Shown: piece after piece, positions 25,354 to 32,569 of the stretch | Layout of the letters: every line of letters begins with the position of its first letter | Numbering within the stretch: position 1 is the stretch's first letter | Assembly: GCF_014646235.1 (NCBI RefSeq) | Contig: NZ_BMNB01000003.1 | Location: 218,912-282,911, forward strand | Length of the DNA: 64,000 nucleotides | Source: Micromonospora sonchi | Lineage (GTDB): Bacteria; Actinomycetota; Actinomycetes; Mycobacteriales; Micromonosporaceae | Direction: 5' to 3' | Program-made: the position numbers and the translations under genes | The notes under the pieces: model-generated | Told to the model about the DNA's origin: nothing | Databases searched by the model: none | The model's input: the letters and a program-made list of their open reading frames with translations, nothing else

Positions 25354-25751
25354 TCCTGGCCCTCACCGGTGATGGACTTGCGGGCGGCGCGAACGGCCTG
25401 CTCGATCTCGTCCAGCATCGCGAGCACGTCACGACGCCGCCCGTTGCGGTGATCGCGGGCCAGGTCGTCGGCGAGGCGGGTGACCTCACGGAACCGTTCG
25501 GCGCTGTGCACTCGCACGATCTCGGGCGCGTCGAGCGGCTTGAGCATGGGGGCGCTCCACCCGCTGTTGCCGAGCATGGTCAGACGCTCACGGTTGAACC
25601 GCTGGTTGTTGTCGCAGACGATCTGCGTCTTGGTGAGTTTGATGATGGTGGTGGTCCGGTAGCTTCCTTCGCCGTGGTAGCTGTCGCGGTAGATGGCGAC
25701 GGTGGCGCCTTCGCGGATCCAGTCGGTGTCGGTGTGCGCGGCCATGGTCAC
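25350..25751 (-). CDS. small protein, beta N-terminus and helical C-terminus
   Basis: 133 residues (or 131 from the second ATG). A beta-barrel-like first half (GATVAIYRDSYHGEG, TTTIIKLTKTQIVCDNNQRF) is followed by helices (VTRLADDLARDHRNGRRRD). It could bind nucleic acid; no family recognised. Confidence 0.6.
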   Translation of the reverse strand: MTMAAHTDTDWIREGATVAIYRDSYHGEGSYRTTTIIKLTKTQIVCDNNQRFNRERLTMLGNSGWSAPMLKPLDAPEIVRVHSAERFREVTRLADDLARDHRNGRRRDVLAMLDEIEQAVRAARKSITGEGQE

Positions 25752-25900
25752 GACTCCTCGCTGCCGTCAGTGGGCACCCAGTCCTCAGCGCCGCAGCGGC
25801 TGCACACGCCCTGCCATCCGTCGGGGCCTTCATAGGTGGTCCGGTATGTGTGCTCCGGGTATCCGTCGCACTCCCAGTCGCGCTCGCTGTTGTCGTTCAT
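25748..25900 (-). CDS. 50-residue zinc-ribbon-like protein
   Basis: From ATG 25900. Tyr/Trp-rich with C..., CSRCGAEDW near the end. First gene of the 25900-23345 transcription block; the 120 bp upstream contains its promoter but no clear consensus boxes. Confidence 0.55.
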   Translation of the reverse strand: MNDNSERDWECDGYPEHTYRTTYEGPDGWQGVCSRCGAEDWVPTDGSEES

Positions 25901-26022
25901 GGCGTCCCCTCCGTCCGCTTGTCTCATCCATGATGACATGCCGCCACCATGATTACAACCCTGGTGGGGTAGACACGAAGAAGCCCGCCACCACCACGGC
26001 GACGGGCCCCCACCAACACAGA

Positions 26023-26709
26023 TCAACGCGGCTCAGCGGCAACCTCAGCCATCAGCTCCGCAGCCCGCGCAGACCACAACTCCACATCCGCATCCGCCGC
26101 CTTCCCCCGATCCCACGCCTCCAACCGGTCCCCCACATGCGCCGGCCCGAGAGTGTTGCCGTACAGCCAGCGGGCCGCCCGATACTCGCCCTCGCTCGGG
26201 CCGGCATCGAACACGACCACCGTCTCCTTGCACACGCCCGCCGAATTCCAGCGCCGCACGATCAGCTTGTCCGTGGTCGACGGACCATCCCCCGGCAGCC
26301 CGCCCGAGATCCGAACCTCCGTCAGGTTCTCCCGCCGAGCGAACGGGTCACTGCTGATGCTCTCGGCGGCGTGGAACAGCTTCCGCGCCTCGCTCTCGGT
26401 GCGGTACCCGTCCGAGGCGAACGCCCCAAACCCGAACCCGGACGTCAGGCCGGGCCGCAGCAGCACCCCGAAATGGTGGCTGTGCTCGCGCACCGTCTCG
26501 GTGATACCGCCGTCGCGCGCGTCCTGGTCGACGGTCAAACCGGCGGTGACCTCCGGCGGGATGTCGACGTGGGTGAGGCGGGTTGCGACGGTGATGCGCC
26601 GCCCGTGGGAGAGCAGGTTGCGGACCCGCTGGGCGAGGTGCGGCATGGTGTCGAGCGCCGCCATCGCGGTGCAGTCCCGCTGGGTGAGTATCCGGGCCGG
26701 GTTCGCCAT
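26023..26709 (-). CDS. hypothetical phage protein
   Basis: 228 residues from ATG 26709. A mixed fold with RRITVATRLTHVDIPPEVTA, then GFGFGAFASDGYRTESEA. It ends WSARAAELMAEVAAEPR. Longer frames reaching 27273 run antiparallel to nothing but overlap the next gene and are rejected. Function unknown. Confidence 0.6.
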   Translation of the reverse strand: MANPARILTQRDCTAMAALDTMPHLAQRVRNLLSHGRRITVATRLTHVDIPPEVTAGLTVDQDARDGGITETVREHSHHFGVLLRPGLTSGFGFGAFASDGYRTESEARKLFHAAESISSDPFARRENLTEVRISGGLPGDGPSTTDKLIVRRWNSAGVCKETVVVFDAGPSEGEYRAARWLYGNTLGPAHVGDRLEAWDRGKAADADVELWSARAAELMAEVAAEPR

Positions 26710-26710
26710 G

Positions 26711-27112
26711 TCAGTTCTCCGTTCCGTTGATGACGTTGAGGGCCGCATCAGCGTCGGCCAGAAACTCGCTGCGGATACTGTCGTCCACCTGCCGGTTGTC
26801 CCACCGGTCGGCGGCGTCGGGATAGTCGCCCCACGCGTTGAGGTACAGATGCCGCGCCAACCGGTCACGGGCGTCGCCGTCGACCAGCCTGCCGCCGGTG
26901 GCGAGCCGGACCGGCATCGCGTTGTGCGCGTACTCCATTGCCGCGTCCAGCCCGGCAGCGGCGGCGATGCTGTGGCAGGTTTCGGCCACATACTCACCAA
27001 CCATGCGCCGCAGGTTGGGGTCGATGATGAGTACCCAGGGCCCGTTTTCGACGGCGCCGATGATGGTGTCTTCGGTGTCGGCGAGCCGATGCGTGCCGGT
27101 CGGGTCAGCCAT
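26711..27112 (-). CDS. small acidic protein
   Basis: 133 residues from ATG 27112 (MADPTGTHRLADTEDTIIGA). A strand (GPWVLIIDPNLRRMVG) and a long helix dominate, with an ADRWDNRQVDD segment. Start two bases beyond the next gene's stop-overlap zone. Function unknown. Confidence 0.6.
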   Translation of the reverse strand: MADPTGTHRLADTEDTIIGAVENGPWVLIIDPNLRRMVGEYVAETCHSIAAAAGLDAAMEYAHNAMPVRLATGGRLVDGDARDRLARHLYLNAWGDYPDAADRWDNRQVDDSIRSEFLADADAALNVINGTEN

Positions 27113-27299
27113 GCAGATCCCCTCCTCCGGTCGCGCGCTCGGTGGCCCACTCGTGCCCAGCACGATGGTTGAGCGGCTTCGTGCAGCGGTGAACGGTGTC
27201 GAGCGGGTCGGCGCAGCGGGTGCGGCAGCGGGTGGGCTGGTCGCCGATCGGGGCGGGGTCGAGCCACCGCCACGGCGGCACAGTGGTCGGGTCAGCCAC
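27105..27299 (-). CDS. small Cys/His protein
   Basis: 64 residues from GTG 27299. CRTRCADPLDTVHRCTKPLNHRAGHEW (read as Cys-x3-Cys-x8-Cys-x5-His-x3-His) suggests metal binding; repeated CxKPxNHxxxH segments are common in small actinophage proteins. Confidence 0.55.
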   Translation of the reverse strand: MADPTTVPPWRWLDPAPIGDQPTRCRTRCADPLDTVHRCTKPLNHRAGHEWATERATGGGDLHG

Positions 27300-27480
27300 G
27301 TCGGTTGTCCTTCGCCTCAATCTCGTCTGCTGTAGGGGTGTAGCCCCACGTGTAGTCGCCGCCGGGAATTCTGGTGTGGTGGCGGTCGCCGTGGTGGTCG
27401 GCGTTCTTCTGGCAGCGGAAGAACCCTCGGGTGTCGGCTCGCTCGCCGCACACCGGACGGTCAACGGCCTGTTCAGCCAC
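27292..27480 (-). CDS. small Cys/His protein
   Basis: 62 residues from GTG 27480. RPVCGERADTRGFFRCQKNA then HHGDRHH form a Cys/His cluster like the neighbouring protein at 27105. Overlaps both neighbours by eight bases. Confidence 0.55.
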   Translation of the reverse strand: MAEQAVDRPVCGERADTRGFFRCQKNADHHGDRHHTRIPGGDYTWGYTPTADEIEAKDNRRG

Positions 27481-27673
27481 GGACCACCTGCCACACAATC
27501 ACGGCGATGGTGGCCGACCAGCACACGATCAGGGTGACGGCGAACCGGCGGCGGCTGGCGACCACCCAGTTGCTGAAGGCGACCAGCCACGACAGGGGCG
27601 GGTACTGGTAGGGCCAGGCGAGGACACGCAGCACGGCAAGGGTGCGCGCATACGGCAGGCGACGCTCAGCCAC
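27473..27673 (-). CDS. small membrane protein
   Basis: 66 residues from GTG 27673, with one clear hydrophobic helix near the C-terminus (FAVTLIVCWSATIAVIVWQV) and a basic segment (VASRRRR) before it. Function unknown. Confidence 0.55.
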   Translation of the reverse strand: MAERRLPYARTLAVLRVLAWPYQYPPLSWLVAFSNWVVASRRRFAVTLIVCWSATIAVIVWQVVRG

Positions 27674-27950
27674 GGTCGTCCTCCTTGGGTAGCAGCTCGT
27701 ATTCCTCGCGGTCAGCCATGTCCCGGTAGACCGCTCCATCCGTGTATCCGGGGCGTCCGGCAGGCCACTCGAACGGCACGTACAGCGTCCGCTCGTCGTC
27801 GCCCATCCGCTGGGCGGGGCCGGTGGCGGTGCACACGGTGCCGTCGTGGATGTTGGTGGGCTGGCCGGGCTTCTGCCTCCATCGGAACTGGTCGCCTGTT
27901 TTTACGGTGGCGAAGAACAGATCGGCGTTGATGTAGGTCATGGCGGTCAC
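27666..27950 (-). CDS. small beta-rich protein
   Basis: 94 residues from GTG 27950, chosen over ATG 27941 because it makes the GTGA overlap used throughout this battery. Central strands QFRWRQKPGQPTNIHDGTV and RTLYVPFEWPAGRP. Function unknown. Confidence 0.55.
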   Translation of the reverse strand: MTAMTYINADLFFATVKTGDQFRWRQKPGQPTNIHDGTVCTATGPAQRMGDDERTLYVPFEWPAGRPGYTDGAVYRDMADREEYELLPKEDDRG

Positions 27951-28390
27951 TGCTCCTTCGGGTCGGTCGCGGCGGCGAGCACGGCCAGCGTGTTGTGGTC
28001 GACGTGCGGGTCGGCGGCAGCCAAACGCAGCAGGTCGGCGCCGGTGATGTCGCCCGGCTTCGACGCAATGTGGGAGATGAGCGCGTCCATCCCCTTCACG
28101 TCGGCGGCAGTCCGGCCGGTCGTCTTGAGGGTTTCCGTCCACAGGCCGCGCAGGTTGCGGGCCGGCACAGCCTCGGTGCGGTCACCGGTCCGCTCGTGCA
28201 AGGTGACGAGCACCGCGTTGCCGGTCGGATCCGGGTGCGACGACACGAGGTAGAACGGGCCGCTGCGGCGGCGGACGATGCGGTAGGGGCCGGGGTCCAC
28301 GACGGTGGCGCGGGTGGGGTGGGTGGTGCGCCAGTCGGGGCCTTCGGCGACGTACACCTCGGCGCCGGGAACGATGTCGGCCTTGCGCAT
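27947..28390 (-). CDS. small protein, SH3-like N-terminus
   Basis: 147 residues. The first half is beta-rich (DIVPGAEVYVAEGPDWRTTH, PYRIVRRRSGPFYLVSS), resembling a small barrel. The second is helical (TAADVKGMDALISHIASKPG). Function unknown. Preceded upstream by the tRNA-like structure at 28425-28477. Confidence 0.6.
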   Translation of the reverse strand: MRKADIVPGAEVYVAEGPDWRTTHPTRATVVDPGPYRIVRRRSGPFYLVSSHPDPTGNAVLVTLHERTGDRTEAVPARNLRGLWTETLKTTGRTAADVKGMDALISHIASKPGDITGADLLRLAAADPHVDHNTLAVLAAATDPKEQ

Positions 28391-28424
28391 GGTGTGCTCC
28401 TCGGGTTGCGGGTCGGGTTGGGTG

Positions 28425-28477
28425 TGGTGCCTCCGGCCGGATCCGATCCGGCGCCCCTCACGGCAGAATGCGGAGGC
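28425..28477 (-). ncRNA. tRNA-like minihelix (degenerate tRNA?)
   Basis: On the minus strand a 7-bp acceptor-like stem (GCCTCCG/CGGAGGC), a 5-bp T-arm-like stem (GCCGG/CCGGC) with a 7-nt loop ATCGGAT, a discriminator A and an encoded CCA are arranged as in a tRNA 3' half. Only 18 nt replace the D and anticodon arms, and the T-loop departs from TTCRANY. It fills the 96-bp gap between two genes. Possible readings: a decayed tRNA, a tRNA-like RNA, or a chance double hairpin acting as a terminator. Confidence 0.45.
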
Positions 28478-28486
28478 TGACAGGGG

Positions 28487-28732
28487 TCAGCCGAGCTTGC
28501 GGTAGTTGCGGATGTGGGCCTTGATCTTCTTGATGGCCGGGGAGCCCATGTCGCTGCCCAAATCGAGGGTGGTGTCGTCGTCCAGCGGGATCTTCTCCAT
28601 GCGCTCCAAGAAGTCGTCCCAGTCGATGCGGGAGCTGTCGGCGTACCAGCCGTCGAAGATGCTCTCGGCGATGTTGAGGATTTCTTCGGTGACCTGGTCG
28701 GCTTCGGTGACGGTCGTCCACTTGTCGCTCAT
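28487..28732 (-). CDS. small acidic helical protein
   Basis: 81 residues from ATG 28732: MSDKWTTVTEADQVTEEILN, acidic middle (RIDWDDFLERMEKIPLDDDT), basic C-terminal helix (AIKKIKAHIRNYRKLG). Function unknown. Confidence 0.6.
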   Translation of the reverse strand: MSDKWTTVTEADQVTEEILNIAESIFDGWYADSSRIDWDDFLERMEKIPLDDDTTLDLGSDMGSPAIKKIKAHIRNYRKLG

Positions 28733-28758
28733 AACGCTCCTTGCTGAGTTGGCTCTGG

Positions 28759-29139
28759 TCAGATGGCGTGGGTCATGCGCTGGAAGAACACCTCGCCCTG
28801 GCCGGCGTTGGTGACACCGGCGTCGACCATGCGGCCGAGGAACGCGGCGAACTGGTAGGGGCTCATCTCGGTGATGCGGCGACGCAGGACACCGTTGATG
28901 CGGTAGCCGCCGACGTGCTTGGTGTAGGCCAGCCACACGCCGAACCCGGCGCGCAGCGGCTTTTCGGTGCGCTCGCTGTAGTAGCCGGGGTACTGGCTGG
29001 CGAGTTGGAGCGCTTCGAGCATCTGCTCGTGAAGGTCGCTGCCGTTGCGGTAGCGGCGGGTGCGGGTGCCGACCTTGAAGTACCGGCGGAGCGTGTTGGC
29101 GAGTTCCTGTCCGGCGGTCTTCGTGGCGGTGGCCTGCAT
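28759..29139 (-). CDS. early-region protein under ATGACTCT promoter
   Basis: 126 residues. A basic N-terminal helix (KTAGQELANTLRRYFKVGTR) and a Tyr/Arg-rich core (GVWLAYTKHVGGYRINGVLR). First gene downstream of a near-consensus promoter at 29177-29205, with GGGGAGCTGAC as ribosome-binding site. May be DNA-binding; no family recognised. Confidence 0.6.
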   Translation of the reverse strand: MQATATKTAGQELANTLRRYFKVGTRTRRYRNGSDLHEQMLEALQLASQYPGYYSERTEKPLRAGFGVWLAYTKHVGGYRINGVLRRRITEMSPYQFAAFLGRMVDAGVTNAGQGEVFFQRMTHAI

Positions 29140-29176
29140 GTCAGCTCCCCTTGTGTTGACTTATCCAACAACCAAG

Positions 29177-29219
29177 AGATTACCCTAGAGTCATGGAAGG
29201 GTCAACACTCAAGAGTCAT
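29177..29219 (-). promoter_or_regulatory. sigma70-type promoter with ATGACTCT repeats
   Basis: Minus strand: -35 TTGACC (29205-29200), 17-bp spacer, -10 TAATCT (29182-29177). ATGACTCT occurs at 29219-29212 and 29194-29187, 25 bp apart, one upstream of -35 and one in the spacer. The same arrangement recurs at 30492-30535. The repeats look like operators. Confidence 0.7.
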
Positions 29220-29521
29220 GACTTGCGGCGATCCCGCATCCCCGGATTCCGATGACGCGACACCGCCTTATTCACCGACGCCTCAGACGTCCCCAACTCC
29301 GCAGCCAACGCCTTGTACGTCATCGACTGCAACGCCTCCACCACCGCCTCATCCGCAGTCAGCGACAACACCCGCTTAGCCACATCCACAAGCTCGCGCG
29401 CCGCCTTCGCCCGCTGAACCGGCGGCATCTTAGGCAGCCGACCGACCAGACGAGCCAACTCCCGCGCATCAACACCCTCAGCGTCCATGACCGTAGGGTA
29501 AGCGAACGTTGGTTCGGTCAC
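29216..29521 (-). CDS. small helix-turn-helix regulator
   Basis: 101 residues, GTGA-coupled to the gene upstream. Helical N-terminal half (DARELARLVGRLPKMPPVQR) and a C-terminal helix-turn-helix (MTYKALAAELGTSEASVNKA). It ends right beside the ATGACTCT promoter, so it is the obvious candidate to read those repeats. Plan shared with 35495-35779 and 25105-25353. Confidence 0.7.
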   Translation of the reverse strand: MTEPTFAYPTVMDAEGVDARELARLVGRLPKMPPVQRAKAARELVDVAKRVLSLTADEAVVEALQSMTYKALAAELGTSEASVNKAVSRHRNPGMRDRRKS

Positions 29522-29961
29522 GGCGACCGCCTCTCCGCGACAACCTGCCGGTACCGGTCGAAGTTGACCGCGTCAGGTGACGCCAGCTCGGCCCGGTCGA
29601 TCAGGGCGAGCGCGTCATCCCACCGGCCGTCCCGGTACGGCACCTCAGCCTCCGCCAACAGGGCACGGGCAGCCTCATCCCTGGCGGCCTGCTTCTCGGC
29701 CCGCTGCGTGTCGCTGAGCCGGCCTGCGGCCAGGATCTCCGGGTGCGCGTTCAGGTGCGCGGCGACGGCAGCCCACACGACTTTGAGCGTGTGCCGGTCG
29801 CACAGCTTCGAGAGCTGCCCTTCGGACACGTACCGCTCGCAGTCCGAGCGGCCGAACGTGAACCCGCCCTGCTGGCCGTACCAGTTGCCGGCCCAGTCTT
29901 CGCAGGCGTGTGCGACCTGCACCAACTCGACCGGGGTCAGAACGTCTGTCGTGGCGCTCAT
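29518..29961 (-). CDS. hypothetical helical protein
   Basis: 147 residues. LTPVELVQVAHACEDWAGNW, then GFTFGRSDCERYVSEGQLSK, then a long helix rich in Ala and Arg. A widespread-looking actinophage early protein; function unknown. Ribosome-binding site GAGAGGAGAC. Confidence 0.6.
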   Translation of the reverse strand: MSATTDVLTPVELVQVAHACEDWAGNWYGQQGGFTFGRSDCERYVSEGQLSKLCDRHTLKVVWAAVAAHLNAHPEILAAGRLSDTQRAEKQAARDEAARALLAEAEVPYRDGRWDDALALIDRAELASPDAVNFDRYRQVVAERRSP

Positions 29962-29997
29962 GGACGTCTCCTCTCACTCGATGGTGTCGTAACGGAC

Positions 29998-30028
29998 GCG
30001 GCCCCAGCCTTGGTCCGGCTGGGGCCGC
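29998..30028 (-). terminator. terminator hairpin
   Basis: Perfect 12-bp stem GCGGCCCCAGCC (29998-30009)/GGCTGGGGCCGC (30017-30028), 11 bp after the stop of the gene at 30039. Confidence 0.7.
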
Positions 30029-30038
30029 ATGTGAGCGG

Positions 30039-30362
30039 CTAGTGCCACTCGACATCCGCGTCGTGCTCGACCGCCCACAGCGCCAGGTCGTGTAGTTGGG
30101 TGAGCCGTTCGGCGAGGTAGCCGGGGCGGCGCCCACCTTCGGTCCAGCGCCCGTCGACCACTTCGGGTCGACCCTCGACGTCGGTGGTGGTGTCGAGGAG
30201 GGCTAGGGCGAGCAGTACCCGGCCGAGGAAGTCCGGGCCGGTGGTGTTGCCCCAGTCGCCGTCGAATTCGAGGCCGAGCAGGTCGAACACCTGGGCGGCG
30301 TTGCCGTTGGCCATGTTGACCTCGGGCGATCCGGCGGCGTTGGGGGTGATGGTGATGGACAT
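30039..30362 (-). CDS. small protein, monocistronic under second ATGACTCT promoter
   Basis: 107 residues: MSITITPNAAGSPEVNMANG, then FDLLGLEFDGDWGNTTGPDF, then helices. Bounded by its own promoter (30492-30521) and terminator (29998-30028). The sequence resembles small proteins found repeatedly in actinophage genomes. Function unknown. Confidence 0.65.
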   Translation of the reverse strand: MSITITPNAAGSPEVNMANGNAAQVFDLLGLEFDGDWGNTTGPDFLGRVLLALALLDTTTDVEGRPEVVDGRWTEGGRRPGYLAERLTQLHDLALWAVEHDADVEWH

Positions 30363-30469
30363 GGGGGCCTCCCTGGGTGGGTTGGGTGGTGCTTGCGTTT
30401 CCCTTCGCGCCCGTGGCGCTGGGGTGGCCCCGATGTCCCGCTCGCGCGGGTCCGCTGTGGAGTTGTGTT

Positions 30470-30487
30470 GGTGTCGTTTCCGACACC
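30470..30487 (-). promoter_or_regulatory. 5'-leader hairpin with GAAA loop
   Basis: Minus strand GGTGTCG-GAAA-CGACACC, a 7-bp stem closed by a GNRA tetraloop, starts a few bases downstream of the -10 box at 30497-30492. It would be the very 5' end of the transcript, where such hairpins often protect mRNA. Confidence 0.55.
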
Positions 30488-30491
30488 ACGA

Positions 30492-30535
30492 ACATTACCC
30501 TAGAGGCATGAAGTAGTGCAATACCCAAGAGTCAT
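30492..30535 (-). promoter_or_regulatory. second promoter with ATGACTCT-type repeats
   Basis: Minus strand: -35 TTGCAC (30521-30516), 18-bp spacer, -10 TAATGT (30497-30492). ATGACTCT at 30535-30528 and ATGCCTCT at 30509-30502. The block ATGCCTCTAGGGTAATGT matches ATGACTCTAGGGTAATCT of the 29.2-kb promoter. Confidence 0.7.
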
Positions 30536-30834
30536 GGAATTTGGTGGGCAGGCTGGCAGGCGGCGCACAGGTCCCCCAGCCAGCCGTCCCGCTCCCCCGC
30601 CAACCACGCGTGCTCGCCGTCGGCGAAATGCTCCCCGCCCCCGAGCTGCTGCCCACACCGCTGGCAGGCCAGCACCAGGCACGGTTCGTCGTTGATCCAC
30701 GCCTCAGGCGGGATGCGCTCCGGGTCGGCGGCGAACATCTCCCACCGCAGGGCGTCAATCTCGTACACGGATGCCCGACCGCTGACCGGCCAATGCACGT
30801 CGTCCAAATCGCCGAGCGGACCAGGCACGAGCAT
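30532..30834 (-). CDS. small protein with CxxC pair
   Basis: 100 residues from ATG 30834 (MLVPGPLGDLDDVHWPVSGR); an ATG at 30870 adds a Cys/Leu-rich start and is less likely. Contains LACQRCGQQL and LCAACQPAH, a zinc ribbon, with HAWLAGERDG between. Its stop overlaps an ATGACTCT repeat. Confidence 0.55.
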   Translation of the reverse strand: MLVPGPLGDLDDVHWPVSGRASVYEIDALRWEMFAADPERIPPEAWINDEPCLVLACQRCGQQLGGGEHFADGEHAWLAGERDGWLGDLCAACQPAHQIP

Positions 30835-30882
30835 CAGCCAGCAGCAGCCGGGCATCCTCAACAACGGCACGGCAGCAGTGTC

Positions 30883-31092
30883 CTACCAGCCGACGTGGAC
30901 GCTGCCGTGCGGCACCCGAGACAGGTCCCGGCCGTACCGGTACAGGTCGTAGCTGTCGGCGTGTACGGCGAGGATCGTCCAGCCGGAGCCGTGGCCGTCC
31001 ACGTCCACGGTGAGCGGGTCGCCCACGCTGATGCCGAAGGCGGCTTCGCGGGGGTCGACATTGCGGCGGGCGGTGGCGGTGCTGACGGTCAT
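30883..31092 (-). CDS. small beta-rich protein
   Basis: 69 residues from ATG 31092: a short N-terminal arm then FGISVGDPLTVDVDGHGSGW and YDLYRYGRDLSRVPHGSVHV, likely a small barrel. Overlaps its upstream neighbour (ATGA). Confidence 0.55.
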   Translation of the reverse strand: MTVSTATARRNVDPREAAFGISVGDPLTVDVDGHGSGWTILAVHADSYDLYRYGRDLSRVPHGSVHVGW

Positions 31093-31268
31093 CGGTTCTC
31101 CTCGCAGTCGTTGCAGTCGGCGGTTCGGTTGTCGCGGTGCGCGTCCCGGACGCAGCGCGGGCAGAGGTCGGGGACGGGTTCGAGCTGGACGGGGCGGCGG
31201 GTGGTGGTGGTGGTGGTGCGGGGGCGACCGTTGGTGGCCACCCCCGCCTTGAATTCGCCGCTGATCAC
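31089..31268 (-). CDS. small zinc-finger-like protein
   Basis: 59 residues from GTG 31268. A Thr/Arg-rich middle and a C-terminal LCPRCVRDAHRDNRTADCND, i.e. CxxC...C/H ligands. GTGA coupling to the upstream gene. Confidence 0.55.
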   Translation of the reverse strand: MISGEFKAGVATNGRPRTTTTTTRRPVQLEPVPDLCPRCVRDAHRDNRTADCNDCEENR

Positions 31269-31426
31269 TTGCCGGCCTTCGGCGTGCTGTCGTCCTTGTC
31301 GACGGTCCGCCCGTGGTGGGTGGTCCACTCGTCGCGGGCGCTGTCGTAGGTGACACGCTGCCCGGAGGCCCCGGCGGCGAGGGCGGCGGCAACCTTGCCG
31401 GCCCGGTCCAGGTCACGGAAACTCAT
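31265..31426 (-). CDS. 53-residue basic protein
   Basis: From ATG 31426: MSFRDLDRAGKVAAALAAGA then VTYDSARDEWTTHHGRTVDK. Adjacent stop/start overlaps support translation. Function unknown. Confidence 0.5.
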   Translation of the reverse strand: MSFRDLDRAGKVAAALAAGASGQRVTYDSARDEWTTHHGRTVDKDDSTPKAGK

Positions 31427-31632
31427 CAACGCGGCCCGTTGATCTCGCGGTCCCACACGCTCTGCTGATGCGCCAGACCGGCGGTGGCCTGCCGCTGCCA
31501 CGCAGCCTCCGGCGTCGCCTTGAGCGCCTGCCGCGCCTCTTCCAGCCGCCGCCGATTGCCGGGCGACGGGTTGCTCTTGGCGTCCTGCTGGGCGTGCAGG
31601 AACTCGTCTGCCTTCTGCTTGAATAGGCCCAT
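31426..31632 (-). CDS. 68-residue coiled-coil protein
   Basis: From ATG 31632: MGLFKQKADEFLHAQQDAKS and a charged helix to the end; TGATG coupling with the next gene. GGAGG lies seven bases before the start. Function unknown. Confidence 0.55.
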   Translation of the reverse strand: MGLFKQKADEFLHAQQDAKSNPSPGNRRRLEEARQALKATPEAAWQRQATAGLAHQQSVWDREINGPR

Positions 31633-31716
31633 GGTCGGCCCTCCTTGGGGGTGTGGTCGGCCAACCCCTGCGGCGCTCGAATCGCCTTGTGGGGGTCGGT
31701 CCTCTGACTGGGGATC

Positions 31717-31758
31717 GGGTGGGGGTGGCCGGCTTTCCAGGCGTGGGCCACCCCCACC
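31717..31758 (-). terminator. terminator hairpin
   Basis: GGGTGGGGGTGGCC (31717-31730) and GGCCACCCCCACC (31746-31758) form a long G/C stem downstream of the 31827 gene and upstream of the 31632 gene start. Confidence 0.6.
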
Positions 31759-31826
31759 GTCGTTGTCGTCGCGGGTCTGCGGCGACCCTGCGCAAGCTCG
31801 GACCACACGGCCCGAGCCGCGCAGGC

Positions 31827-32360
31827 TCACATCGCAGGCCGGCGGGCGTCGTTCGGGACGCGCATTCCGTGCTCGCCCCACCACGCATGCAGCACCGCAA
31901 GATCCCGGTCGCTGATCCGGTCCGGGACCGGCAAACCAAGCTCAACCCACCAGCCCACACACGTGCGGAACAGGCCGTCCGAGATCAGGCCGTGGTCGCG
32001 GGCCGCCACCGCCCGAAACACCAACTCGGCGCCCTCCCCCGCCAGGTTGTAGGCGGCGTCCATCCACGGCTTGACGGTGGTGACCGACCCGACGCAGCCG
32101 ACGCTCTCGGCGATCGGATGCTGGCCCGGCCCATCCGGATGCAGAACCTCGTCCAATTTGCGCATCAGCCGGTACGCCCGATCGGGGTTGGCGCGAACCA
32201 GTTCGGTGCAGCGCGCCCGCACCATCGCCGTCTGGTGGTCGGTCAGGTTGACGATGGTGGTGTTGATGGCGGCGATCGCGGGCCCGAGTTCGACCGGTGG
32301 TGGGATGGCGCGCCACGCGGCGTGGTCGTCCAGGTCGGGCATGAGGCCGACGTCGGTCAC
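31827..32360 (-). CDS. hypothetical phage protein
   Basis: 177 residues from GTG 32360. Helical (IAAINTTIVNLTDHQTAMVR, AYRLMRKLDEVLHPDG) with a WVELGLPVPDRISDRDLAVL segment near the end. GTGA coupling to the upstream... gene order continues to 32357. No family recognised. Confidence 0.6.
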   Translation of the reverse strand: MTDVGLMPDLDDHAAWRAIPPPVELGPAIAAINTTIVNLTDHQTAMVRARCTELVRANPDRAYRLMRKLDEVLHPDGPGQHPIAESVGCVGSVTTVKPWMDAAYNLAGEGAELVFRAVAARDHGLISDGLFRTCVGWWVELGLPVPDRISDRDLAVLHAWWGEHGMRVPNDARRPAM

Positions 32361-32569
32361 TGGTCGGCTCCGATCAGCCAGGCGACCACCCGCACATCGT
32401 GGGCGTCGGCACCGAGCTGGGCGGCGATGCGGTCGAGCAGCATCCGATCGTCGGCGCCGGTGATGCTGCGGTGCACGGTGATCGAGTCGTACAGGGCGGC
32501 CTGGTTGTGGGTGAGGGTGAGCGGAATCCACCGCCGCAACACCCACCGCAGCCGCTGGTAGAGGCTCAC
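32357..32569 (-). CDS. small basic helical protein
   Basis: 70 residues from GTG 32569: MSLYQRLRWVLRRWIPLTLT then two helices (DDRMLLDRIAAQLGADAHDV). The amphipathic N-terminus may touch membrane or DNA. Overlaps both neighbours by four bases. Confidence 0.55.
   Translation of the reverse strand: MSLYQRLRWVLRRWIPLTLTHNQAALYDSITVHRSITGADDRMLLDRIAAQLGADAHDVRVVAWLIGADQ

Noticed and set aside
26023..27273. 416-codon version of the 26023 minus-strand gene
   Set aside because: The extension runs through the independent gene at 26711-27112 in another phase; ATG 26709 gives a coherent protein.
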